From Anaplasma phagocytophilum str. Webster (lineage in GTDB: Bacteria > Pseudomonadota > Alphaproteobacteria > Rickettsiales > Anaplasmataceae): a DNA stretch of 64,000 nt. The notes beneath the pieces were generated by a model. The model was not told the DNA's origin, did not search any database, and was given only the letters and a program-made list of their open reading frames with translations. A program made the position numbers and the translations under genes. Below, one piece after another: positions 49,175-59,440 of the stretch; position 1 is the stretch's first letter; each line of letters opens with the position of its first letter. Where the stretch lies: positions 868,001 through 932,000 of the forward strand of contig NZ_LANS01000001.1 of NCBI RefSeq assembly GCF_000964685.1. Reading direction: 5' to 3'.

Positions 49175-52100
49175 GTGGATGGAATTTTTGTTCATCTGAG
49201 GACGCACAGTGATTATTCCCTACTAGAGGGAATGATTAAAGTAGAATCTCTAGTTGCTATGTGTGTTGAGCAAAAAATGCCTGCCGTCGCTCTCACTGAT
49301 TCGGGTAATCTGTTTGGATCTCTTGAGTTTTCTGATTGTGCTGCTCGTGCAGGATTGCAGCCCATTATCGGCTGTAACATCATGGTTGAAGAATCTGGCA
49401 ATAACCTAGGCAATATTCTACTACTTGCAAAGAGTGCAGAGGGCTTTGCGAACCTAACCAATTTGATTAGCAACGGTTTTAATAACAGTCAGCTTGAAAA
49501 AATAAACAGAGTAAATATAGATGATCTGCTGAAGCTCAATGGAGGGCTAATAGCTCTGACAGGTGGGCATGATGACATTTTAGCTCGTGCTCTACTCAAC
49601 AATGGAGACGATCTTCGGGCGCTGGATTCCATACTGCAGGTTTTTAAGGACAATGTTTATGTTGAGCTGCAACGCCATGGTTTGAATGGGCAGAGAGAGG
49701 TAGAAGAACTGCTCATTAGGTTTGCATATGAGAGGAATATACCACTTGTAGCCACGAATGATGTGTTCTTCGCTTGTAGGGGTGACTTTCAAGCTCATGA
49801 TATACTATCTTGTATCAGCACTGGAGCGTACGTAGTGCAAGAAGATAGGCATAGGCTTACTCCTGAGCACTATTTTAAAACGGCTTCAGAAATGTATGAG
49901 CTGTTTTCAGATGTTCCTGAAGCGGTGCTAAATACCTCGTTGATAGCCCAGCGATGTTCGTTCATTCAAGAGGTACGCAAGCCGCAACTTCCGCATTTTC
50001 CGTGTTTTGAGGGTAGGACAGAAGCAGAAGAATTAACTGAATGCGCATTAGCGGGGCTTGAAATTCGGTTAAAGTCGAAAGGTATTGGAGATGATGAGGA
50101 ACAGAGGGATTTGTATCTAAAGCGCCTTAAATACGAATTGGGCGTTGTGATTTCTATGGAATACTCCGGGTATTTCTTGATAGTGGCGGACTTCATTAGA
50201 TGGAGCAAGCAAAACGATATTATGGTAGGCCCAGGAAGAGGTTCCGGGGCTGGTTCTCTAATAGCATGGTCGCTCGGTATTACAGATCTGGATCCTATAG
50301 AGTTTGGTCTAATATTTGAAAGATTTTTGAACCCAGATAGGGTGTCAATGCCTGACTTTGATATCGATTTCTGTCAGGAGAAGAGAGATAAGGTAATAGA
50401 GTATGTAAAGGAGAAATATGGGTATGTTGCCCATATAATCACTTTCGGTAAATTGCAAGCTAGGGCTGTATTACGCGATGTAGGGCGTGTAATGCAAATA
50501 CCTTATGCGCAGATTGATAGAATATGCAAAATGATACCGCATGATCCTATCAGTCCCGTAACGCTTTTGGAAGCGATAGAGATGGATCAGAATCTCAAGG
50601 CGGAACAAGAGAATGATGAAACAGTTGCTAAGCTCATAGAGATCTCTTTGAAGCTAGAAGGTTTATACAGGCATGCATCTGTTCATGCTGCGGGAATTGT
50701 TATATGCGACCAGCCGCTGGAAAACTTTGTTCCTCTTTACTACGATAAATCGTCTTCGTTGCCCATTACGCAGTACAACATGAAGTACGTTGAAAAGGCT
50801 GGGTTGGTAAAATTTGACTTTCTGGGGTTACGCACACTGACAATGATAGACCAAATCTGTTCCCTAATCAGAGCTAGAGGGGAAGAGATAGAGCTATCTA
50901 AGATTCCACTTAATGACAAGAAGACATACGAGATGTTGTCGGCTGGTGACTCCATTGGCGTATTCCAGCTAGAAAGTGCGGGAATGAGAGAGGCAATCAG
51001 CAAACTAAGGCCGGATAGCATTCAGGATATAATAGCACTTATATCGCTGTATAGACCTGGGCCTATGAATAATATTGCGATTTATATATCAAGAAAACAC
51101 GGTCTAGAAGAGCCGGACTATATACATCCTATGCTGGAATGCGTGCTGAAAGAAACCTTCGGGGTGATAATATATCAAGAGCAGGTGATGGAAATAGCTA
51201 GAATTTTAGCTGGCTATAGTCTGGGAGAAGCAGATTTGCTTCGTAGAGCAATGGGGAAAAAAATCAAGGAGGAAATGGACAGGCAAAGACAGGATTTTGT
51301 TGATGGTGCAGTATCTAATGGAATAGAAGAGAGCAAGGCTAGCTACATATTTGACCTGGTGGCGAAATTTGCAGGGTATGGTTTTAATAAATCGCATGCT
51401 GCTGCGTACGCGTTAATAAGCTTTCAGACAGCGTACTTGCGCGCAAATTACACAAAGGAGTTCTTTACTGCCTCCATGAACTTAGATATCGATGATAAAG
51501 ACAAACTGGGTTTGCTTTGCCAACAAGCAAAAATGTGTGGCATAGATGTAATGCCGCCTGATATTAATTTATCTAGTGCAGAATTTACCGTATCAGGGAA
51601 TTCGATTAGATATGGATTGGGAGCCTTAAAAAATGTAGGTCAATTAACGGCGCATGAGATACTACCTGTTGAAGGTGGTCGATATAGTGATATCTGGGAT
51701 TTCGCGGGTAACGTCAGGATACGATCTCCTTTAAAGAGGACTCTAGAAAGTTTAATTAAATCCGGATCGCTAGACGGCATACATCCTAATCGTAGGCAGC
51801 TTTTTGCGTCATTGGGCATAATACTGAACATTATTGAAAACAAAAAGGTGAGCATGGATGCGCACCAGTTCAGTCTTTTTAGTGAAAAAGAAGAAGGGCA
51901 ACTGGAAGAAGTAGATGACTGGACGGAAGATGAGAAAATAGAGCATGAATTTGCGACCATAGGCTTTTACCTAAGGTACCATCCTTTGAGTAAGTACGAG
52001 CAGGTGTTAGGCAAATTCGGAGTAAGGTTTGTGAGTAGCACGCAAGAAGAGAAAGAATCTGGTGTGACAAAACGAGCTGGGGTAGTGTCGAGTGTTAAAA

Positions 52101-52558
52101 TGCGCTCTGCAAATAAGGAGAGATTTGCAATTGTAAGGGTATCGGATCCACACGGGGTTAATGACGTAGCATTTTATAATAGTAAGACTATCGAAGAAAA
52201 CAGAGATTTATTTAACAGTGGTGTCCCTGTCATGATAGACATGGATTACAATGCGTCTAAGGGTAGGTTAGTGGGCAGAAACATATGTAATTTCCATGAG
52301 AGCATCTCCTTGATGATGCGCAGGGTAAGAAGCATTGCGATACATACAGGGCAAAACACTCTGATAGCACATATGTTACAGGAAGTGTTAAAACGGGATG
52401 CAATGGGAGCGGAAGTGTATATAGAGCTTTTGTCCAAGGGGCATCTTGTTCTGATAAAACTTCCGGGGGCTTTTTTGGTGACACCGGAAATATTGGCCCA
52501 GATTTTCAATATCAGCTGGGTCGATGACATTACCATCAATCACCGTGGATATCTATAG
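49175..52558 (+). CDS. dnaE: DNA polymerase III subunit alpha
   Basis: A 1127-residue replicative polymerase. The N-terminal PHP domain opens HLRTHSDYSLLEGMIK. The polymerase core has GPGRGSGAGSLIAWSLGITD near residue 352 and MPDFDIDFCQEKRDKVIEYV near 393, with the two catalytic aspartates. KFDFLGLRTLTMI holds the third. YRPGPMNNIAIYI, GYGFNKSHAAAYALISFQTA and a C-terminal OB region complete it. The start is GTG at 49175. Length is slightly below the usual 1150-1170. Confidence 0.96.
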   Translation: MDGIFVHLRTHSDYSLLEGMIKVESLVAMCVEQKMPAVALTDSGNLFGSLEFSDCAARAGLQPIIGCNIMVEESGNNLGNILLLAKSAEGFANLTNLISNGFNNSQLEKINRVNIDDLLKLNGGLIALTGGHDDILARALLNNGDDLRALDSILQVFKDNVYVELQRHGLNGQREVEELLIRFAYERNIPLVATNDVFFACRGDFQAHDILSCISTGAYVVQEDRHRLTPEHYFKTASEMYELFSDVPEAVLNTSLIAQRCSFIQEVRKPQLPHFPCFEGRTEAEELTECALAGLEIRLKSKGIGDDEEQRDLYLKRLKYELGVVISMEYSGYFLIVADFIRWSKQNDIMVGPGRGSGAGSLIAWSLGITDLDPIEFGLIFERFLNPDRVSMPDFDIDFCQEKRDKVIEYVKEKYGYVAHIITFGKLQARAVLRDVGRVMQIPYAQIDRICKMIPHDPISPVTLLEAIEMDQNLKAEQENDETVAKLIEISLKLEGLYRHASVHAAGIVICDQPLENFVPLYYDKSSSLPITQYNMKYVEKAGLVKFDFLGLRTLTMIDQICSLIRARGEEIELSKIPLNDKKTYEMLSAGDSIGVFQLESAGMREAISKLRPDSIQDIIALISLYRPGPMNNIAIYISRKHGLEEPDYIHPMLECVLKETFGVIIYQEQVMEIARILAGYSLGEADLLRRAMGKKIKEEMDRQRQDFVDGAVSNGIEESKASYIFDLVAKFAGYGFNKSHAAAYALISFQTAYLRANYTKEFFTASMNLDIDDKDKLGLLCQQAKMCGIDVMPPDINLSSAEFTVSGNSIRYGLGALKNVGQLTAHEILPVEGGRYSDIWDFAGNVRIRSPLKRTLESLIKSGSLDGIHPNRRQLFASLGIILNIIENKKVSMDAHQFSLFSEKEEGQLEEVDDWTEDEKIEHEFATIGFYLRYHPLSKYEQVLGKFGVRFVSSTQEEKESGVTKRAGVVSSVKMRSANKERFAIVRVSDPHGVNDVAFYNSKTIEENRDLFNSGVPVMIDMDYNASKGRLVGRNICNFHESISLMMRRVRSIAIHTGQNTLIAHMLQEVLKRDAMGAEVYIELLSKGHLVLIKLPGAFLVTPEILAQIFNISWVDDITINHRGYL

Positions 52559-52573
52559 TACGAAACCCTAGAG

Positions 52574-52599
52574 TGTTCAGCATTTGCGAATCCTGAACA
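52574..52599. other. Hairpin after dnaE
   Basis: TGTTCAG at 52574-52580 pairs perfectly with CTGAACA at 52593-52599 across a 12-base loop. No T tract follows, so it is not a classic terminator. It may protect the transcript's 3' end or bind a dimeric protein. Confidence 0.35.
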
Positions 52600-52752
52600 A
52601 GATCTGAGTTACGGTTGTAATGGTTAGTGGGTATACTTAGATAATAGTAGTTAATTTACATCACTGAGGTGTCTATACGTATGCTATGGCACGAGAAGGT
52701 GTACATGAATCGAATAGATACGACGTTAAGGAACTGTGGGGTGTGATGAAAA

Positions 52753-54132
52753 ATGGGGTGTACAGAGGTGAAATATTGCACGTATAAGCTGAGTCCCTCT
52801 ACTCATAGTATGCTCGATAATGGCTTTGTGTTAAGGGGTATAGCAAATGTTGCTAGGTGTGAAACTGCATCTTGTACAGCATTAATTATTGCAGCTCAAG
52901 CCGTAGGTACATCAAAAATTTACGGTGTGAGCAAAAATAGGATGATTTCACGTGTCATTGATATTTTGAGATCTTTGGGTGTTCGGGTTTTCGTAGAGGA
53001 AGGCTGTGTTTCGGTTGAAGGAGTAGGTATTGGTGGTTTTTCGAATCCCGAGGGAGGTATAGACGTTGGACACTATACGATCATAGCCGTTACTATGCTG
53101 GGCATTTTATCAACTCATGCATTTTCTTCGCTTTTTTTTAATAGTAATGCCCATGATGCAAGCGTGGAGGTATCAGGCTTAGATTTTGCTGAGATATACG
53201 AAGCGATTAGGATATTGAAGGCTTCAGGATGCAGTTTCATACGTAGTGAAGCCTTTCCAGTGATGGTTGAGGGTAGTGATTGCGCATTACCTATAGAAGA
53301 GAAAGAAGTAATTTCCTCCAATGTTATCAAAACGGCTTTGATGCTGAGTAGCATGAATATAGCAGGCAAAAATTGTATATATTCTGACAGTTCTTTATCC
53401 CCCACTGGAGAAACACTATTAAAGCACTTTGGTGCAGATATATCAGTGGTTACGAGGCCAAATATTGATGAAATAACAATAATGGGACAGAAAGAGCTTT
53501 ATGCAAAAACTGTGGTAATACCCGCCTCGTCAGTAGGAGTGCTACATCTTGTAGCAATGGCATTGGTTTTACGGGGTTCAGCCATAACTATTACGGGGGT
53601 TTTGCTCGATAAAACCACTAAGAGCTTTCTGGATATTCTTATCAGAATGGGAGGGAGAATCCGTCTATCAGCACAATCTAGCCATTTATACAAAATCGAT
53701 GTGGGATTTAGCAATATGCTGGGTATTGAAATTCAAAGCCAGGAGATACAGCGTATTTTTTCGTACCTTCCACTTATATGTGTTGTGAGTGTATTTGCTG
53801 CAGGAGTCACAAAATTCTTTGGCCTGTCAAAATTGTGTGAATCTAAGAGAAAAATACTCAATGCATTGTTAATTGCACTTGATAAGTTTGGGATCATTTC
53901 AAAAGTTACCGCAGATCATTTAGAAATTCATGGTAGGAGAGATACGCTTTCTGAGGGTTGCATTATAGAAGTTCGCGAGGAGCATAAATCAGTTATTCCT
54001 TTTTTAATATTGGGCATTGCTTCTAGAGAAGAAGTATTTATCAAGGGAATGATAGATGAACAAGCGAGAAATTTCTTGGAGATTATCAGTAAGTTAGCGG
54101 CAAAAGACAATGTTTGTATTGATGTAGTGTGA
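52753..54132 (+). CDS. EPSP synthase (AroA)-like protein lacking catalytic residues
   Basis: A 459-residue intact frame with the two-domain inside-out barrel pattern of 3-phosphoshikimate 1-carboxyvinyltransferase. Family spacing is kept: TALIIAAQAVGTSKIYGVSK, IDILRSLGVRV, VSVEGVGIGGFSNPEGGIDV, NVIKTALMLSSMNIAGKN, TGETLLKHFGADI and TKSFLDILIRMGG. The catalytic signatures are replaced. PGDKSxSHR corresponds to ARCETASCT (Lys to Glu37, Arg to Thr42). The DxGNxGT motif is DVGHYTI. The Gln of SxQ is Asn190, the Asp near 259 is Ser, and DHR is EHK. Of the KESDR motif, Glu363 and Arg366 remain. I infer no normal EPSP synthase activity. The frame is long and unbroken, so it is probably expressed. 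MurA is a less likely relative. Confidence 0.7.
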   Translation: MGCTEVKYCTYKLSPSTHSMLDNGFVLRGIANVARCETASCTALIIAAQAVGTSKIYGVSKNRMISRVIDILRSLGVRVFVEEGCVSVEGVGIGGFSNPEGGIDVGHYTIIAVTMLGILSTHAFSSLFFNSNAHDASVEVSGLDFAEIYEAIRILKASGCSFIRSEAFPVMVEGSDCALPIEEKEVISSNVIKTALMLSSMNIAGKNCIYSDSSLSPTGETLLKHFGADISVVTRPNIDEITIMGQKELYAKTVVIPASSVGVLHLVAMALVLRGSAITITGVLLDKTTKSFLDILIRMGGRIRLSAQSSHLYKIDVGFSNMLGIEIQSQEIQRIFSYLPLICVVSVFAAGVTKFFGLSKLCESKRKILNALLIALDKFGIISKVTADHLEIHGRRDTLSEGCIIEVREEHKSVIPFLILGIASREEVFIKGMIDEQARNFLEIISKLAAKDNVCIDVV

Positions 54133-54162
54133 TGGAGTTTAAAAAAAATATATGAAAAACTA

Positions 54163-54191
54163 TTGACATAACAGGCGCTATAGCTGATACT
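54163..54191 (+). promoter_or_regulatory. 16S rRNA promoter
   Basis: A consensus TTGACA at 54163-54168 and GATACT at 54186-54191 are separated by exactly 17 bp. Transcription would start near 54198, about 170 bases before the mature 16S. Confidence 0.7.
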
Positions 54192-54196
54192 CCTGC

Positions 54197-54216
54197 CCAG
54201 AGCTTGATGGCTCTGG
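54197..54216 (+). other. Hairpin at the 5' end of the pre-rRNA leader
   Basis: CCAGAGC at 54197-54203 pairs with GCTCTGG at 54210-54216 around a 6-base loop. It begins at about the predicted transcription start, so it would form the first structure of the pre-16S transcript. Confidence 0.45.
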
Positions 54217-54368
54217 TGCTTGATTAGTTTGGTGATGAGAATTTAGAGTAGAAATAAAGGCGGCGGTGCATATAGCTAATATATTTTTTTCTTAATGCAC
54301 TTAAGCTTAAATTTTGTTTTGGTTTTTGCATGAGTCCAGATCATAATTTGCTTTTGTGATTGTAAATC

Positions 54369-55874
<1,506 letters not shown>

Positions 55875-55967
55875 AGGCTTTTTACTGAGTATTCTATCTT
55901 ATGGTAGTTTGTCGGTAAATGTGCCGCCGTCTTTATTTCTATTGTGAATTAACCGGAGGCTACTATA

Positions 55968-56351
55968 GTGTCGAGGTCTAGGCCTCTGTCTCCGCATCTT
56001 AGTGTCTATAAGCTGCCGATAACGGCGTGGCTATCGATTACGCACAGAATCACTGGTGTCCTGCTATTGATGGGGCTGACTCTCTTTACATGGTTATTGA
56101 TTTCTTTACATTGGACATCTGGTCAGCTGTGGGGTTTGTTAGACTCCTGGATAGGTGTACTGTTGGTAAAGGTGATAATAGGGGGCTGTATTGCTGCGCT
56201 GTGTTACCACTATTATAACGGGATTCGGCATTTATTCTGGGATTGCGGAATTGGCTTTGGTAAATCTGAGGCTACTTTCAGTGGTTGGTTGATGTTAGGT
56301 TTTGCGGTGACCTCGTTGATCGGGCTGGGTTTTATAGGTTTCTTCAGTTAA
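55968..56351 (+). CDS. sdhC: Succinate dehydrogenase cytochrome b556 subunit
   Basis: A 127-residue membrane anchor of complex II that binds haem and quinone. The signature RPLSPHLSVYKLPITAWLSI, then THRITGVLL, is clear, and the haem-ligand His lies in CYHYYNGIRHLFWDCG. Three spans are visible. The start is GTG at 55968 with GGAGG 10 bases upstream. It is followed by sdhD after 3 bp. Confidence 0.94.
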   Translation: MSRSRPLSPHLSVYKLPITAWLSITHRITGVLLLMGLTLFTWLLISLHWTSGQLWGLLDSWIGVLLVKVIIGGCIAALCYHYYNGIRHLFWDCGIGFGKSEATFSGWLMLGFAVTSLIGLGFIGFFS

Positions 56352-56354
56352 TAT

Positions 56355-56684
56355 ATGTCAGGAAAGAGTATTTTACACTGGTGGATGCAGCGGATGACTG
56401 CGGTGGTAATGCTGCCGGTTCCAATATTCCTTGTGAAGGCGTTATTAGTTTCTGATTTTGCTACGGGGCTTCTAGATTTAACGCATGGGTACAAGGGGGC
56501 ATTGACTGCTTTATTTTTGATGCCGGCTTTTTATCATGGTGTTTTGGGTGTGCAGGTTGTCTTGGAGGATTATGTGCGCTCTGATGCGCTACGAGCTTTT
56601 CTGATTACTTTCATAAAATTATTTGCTGTACTAACAGTTTGTGTATTTTCTTTGGTGGTGTTGCTGCGTACGCTAGGTATGTAG
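56355..56684 (+). CDS. sdhD: Succinate dehydrogenase membrane anchor subunit
   Basis: A 109-residue second anchor of complex II with three spans. ILHWWMQRMTAVVMLPVPIF, FYHGVLGVQVVLEDYVRSDA and a C-terminal hydrophobic segment fit SdhD, with the His of YHG as haem ligand candidate. The catalytic sdhA and sdhB genes are not in the window. Confidence 0.9.
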   Translation: MSGKSILHWWMQRMTAVVMLPVPIFLVKALLVSDFATGLLDLTHGYKGALTALFLMPAFYHGVLGVQVVLEDYVRSDALRAFLITFIKLFAVLTVCVFSLVVLLRTLGM

Positions 56685-56881
56685 GTCAAGCTGCCTTTAT
56701 TATGGCGTAAGGCGCCTTTGGTATGTTATATCAAAAAAGATAGTTGGATCTTTCCTTCGCCATAGTGGCTCTTGGGGTGTTATGAGCTTGTGTTGCGCTA
56801 TAGCTGCATGTATTATTTTCTCTCTAGCAAGGAATTAATATTTTTCCTATAGCATATCAAAATTATAAATGGTGAGAATCA

Positions 56882-58249
56882 ATGTACGGGGATGAGAGTA
56901 AAAGAGGTAGATTAGCTGGTTTTTTTTCTGGGATCGGAGATCGCATAAGGGGCAGGAATTATAGTAGGTTGGTGGATGGTGCTAAGAGCACGTTTGGTTT
57001 TATAGCGAATCCGTTGAAGAAGTTTGCGCAATTGGATCCTGAAGGCTTTGGGCGCCCTAGGTTAATAAAGGTACCGATGGTTGTTTCGCAGGTTGTTGAC
57101 AGGCAACAGCCTTGTGTGTTTTTGCCTACTAGCTCTATCAAGCAGGAAGGTATGTGGGTTAACAAGGGTTTGCTTGTTGTAGACGGGCATACTTTTCCGA
57201 TAATGCCAATTGCTGACACGGGCGTGGAGCGTGTCACTACTCATGATAACAAGCAGCTCTATGCGATCAATACGAATCAAACAGAAGACGCATTCAAGAT
57301 CTTGGGTTTAAATCCTAGTCGTTATAAGAACAAAAGATTAGTAATCGCATGCGAGGGTTATAGAGTTGTTCCTATAGGCAGCAGTGATAAGGACCCTAGA
57401 TTGATGCGCGTGGTATGTAATCCTGAAGTAAATCCAGAGACAAGGCGTATTAAGAATGAGGTCACTGGTGATACCATGTGGTTACCTACATTGCTTATTG
57501 CGCTTCCTTTTAACCTCTGTGCTGGGCTGTTAGAAGTGGCTGCTATGATTGTTCACAGCTCGCTAAATGTTGTTGTGAAGGGTTTAAATAAGGGAGCGTC
57601 GTATTTTGAAGAGAAGGCTAGGCATTTATCTATTGCAAGGGATAGGGGGACTGTAACGGGTGCTTCAAGAGTATCTGCGCTATTTTGTGTATTTTTAGGA
57701 AGTGTGTTACGGGGATTTGAGAGATTAGCATCAGCATTATCGTGTTTCTTAGGTTGTGTAAGAACGGTTGTAAGAACATCGTTGAAGGCCGTGCCGCTGG
57801 CGGTAAACGCAATGTTAAACCCAAGTAGCGGTCAAAGTACGATTTTAAAGCACTACGTAATGAGCGCTTTTTCCGAGTGTTCAGAGAAGGCTTCGAAGTT
57901 TCGTGCAGAAACTGCGGCATCAGCGAGGCTTTATGGAAGCTTAATCAAGGGGAAAGCTTCAGATATATCAGAATCTCATGCAGAACACACTGTTGATACA
58001 GGGGCAGACAAGGAGGATATCCATGCTAATGCCAAGAGTCGGGAAGTGCAGCGTGGTCCTCAGAACTTGGATAATAAGAGAGATTCTGTATCTGCTGCTA
58101 TGGGAGAAGATGATTTGAAAAAGATACGAGCTGTAGGGAAAGATCTTACTGAATTAGGTGTGGTTGTGGGATATGGACCTGCTGATAGTGTGCTATTTAA
58201 TTTCATGAATGGCGGTAGGCTGGAAAAAGAAGCTGGAGTGCGTAAATAA
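56882..58249 (+). CDS. Unrecognised 455-residue protein, candidate lineage-specific factor
   Basis: I do not recognise a family. The N-terminus is basic (residues 8-30: KRGRLAGFFSGIGDRIRGRN region). A mixed globular part spans 60-195. Two hydrophobic segments, about 201-226 (LPTLLIALPFNLCAGLLEVA) and about 263-293 (Cys-rich), could be membrane hairpins. The last 120 residues are hydrophilic and charged and probably disordered. No signal peptide is seen. The ATG at 56882 has GGTGAG upstream. The layout, a soluble protein with internal hydrophobic hairpins and a charged tail, resembles bacterial proteins inserted into host membranes, so a secreted effector is possible but unproven. Confidence 0.75.
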   Translation: MYGDESKRGRLAGFFSGIGDRIRGRNYSRLVDGAKSTFGFIANPLKKFAQLDPEGFGRPRLIKVPMVVSQVVDRQQPCVFLPTSSIKQEGMWVNKGLLVVDGHTFPIMPIADTGVERVTTHDNKQLYAINTNQTEDAFKILGLNPSRYKNKRLVIACEGYRVVPIGSSDKDPRLMRVVCNPEVNPETRRIKNEVTGDTMWLPTLLIALPFNLCAGLLEVAAMIVHSSLNVVVKGLNKGASYFEEKARHLSIARDRGTVTGASRVSALFCVFLGSVLRGFERLASALSCFLGCVRTVVRTSLKAVPLAVNAMLNPSSGQSTILKHYVMSAFSECSEKASKFRAETAASARLYGSLIKGKASDISESHAEHTVDTGADKEDIHANAKSREVQRGPQNLDNKRDSVSAAMGEDDLKKIRAVGKDLTELGVVVGYGPADSVLFNFMNGGRLEKEAGVRK

Positions 58250-58330
58250 CGACAATTTAGAGAAAATTGCCAATCCCGCTAAGCTATAAGCTAACCTTAC
58301 ATCACATCAAAGAGGACTGTTTTTTGAGAT

Positions 58331-58585
58331 ATGACAATCCTTCCGGGTATAGGTGACTTATTTTCTTTTATATCGCTTTCACAGGTTACTATGAGCGATA
58401 TTTGTTGGGTAAGGGTCATAGCTGGTGATATCATTGGTTTCTTGTATGCTTCTTTCTATACGGGTTCTGTCAGCAATCGTCAAAATTCTGGGGAGGGGAT
58501 TGGCAAGTTTCTTGCATGTGTGTTACGCACACATGCATTTTCGTCAACGGCCTTATTAGCTCCGTATATCCAATATGCTAGATAG
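58331..58585 (+). CDS. Small hypothetical protein
   Basis: An 84-codon frame from ATG 58331, 81 bp after the preceding gene on the same strand. The product has moderately hydrophobic parts (FSFISLSQVTMSDICWVRVI) but no recognised domain. There is no strong ribosome binding site. It could equally be chance or a remnant. Confidence 0.25.
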   Translation: MTILPGIGDLFSFISLSQVTMSDICWVRVIAGDIIGFLYASFYTGSVSNRQNSGEGIGKFLACVLRTHAFSSTALLAPYIQYAR

Positions 58586-59440
58586 CGTAGTGCATTTTGC
58601 AATGCTTTGGGCCATGAACTGAAGATTATTCGAGTTGTTTAAGGCAATTGCATGCTTGATTCTTTGACCTCAAAGTTATATCTCCCGTTGTGTGGCCGTG
58701 AAGCTTTATAAGCTGATAAATTATTCTTATGGTTGGCTCAAGAATTCTGCAAAGAAAGCTGATAACACGGCATGTGTAGTATCCAGATCTCAAGTACTAT
58801 GCTGTTAGTGTAAAGAGAAGAATTTTATTCTTTCTGCCGTTTCAGTATCTTTCATTACGGATATACGCTCGGTATGGACTTCGCTATCAACTGTAAGCTT
58901 GTATAATGTTTCTCGATAGTACCATAGATTTAGCATTATGCTGCATGTTGCATGAGACATGACGTAGCCTAACTGATTGTGCGCGAGGAATGTTTTTTAT
59001 TAAAGTACAGAATAAATAATTCTGCTGCTGAGGTGTGGGTATTCAATACTTATGGTCACCGATTATTGATCATCTCAGGACTCACTATATTTGCTAAGGT
59101 CTCGTTCTTCATTTCCCCGTCATCTAGAAGTACAAATACTTTTTCTTCTGCAGTATCCTTAACAACTCTTCAATGGAAGAAAAGGCAGCTGCAATTGGCT
59201 AGACTCAACACCTAAATGAACTCATGAAAAAGGCTATATTTCTACATGGTTTTAATATTTTTAGCCTTTGTAGTATTAACAAGAATATTACTTAGTTCGC
59301 AAATTTTATGAGTAAAACCTTATCTTCACTACTCTAGCAGCGGTTATTCCTTTCAAAATTATTGAATTCTTGACTCAAGGTGCATACCATCTCCACCATT
59401 ACGTGTTATACGCTACGTAGGAAGGGACTTAGCTGAGATA
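58586..59440. other. Gap with short protein-like remnants
   Basis: About 850 bp. On the plus strand near 58668-58802 about 45 startless codons read YKLINYSYGWLKNSAKKADN and end in a stop. On the minus strand near 59060-59170 a startless frame reads KDTAEEKVFVLLDDGEMKNE and ends in a stop. Both look like fragments of lost genes. Nothing intact is present. Confidence 0.35.
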
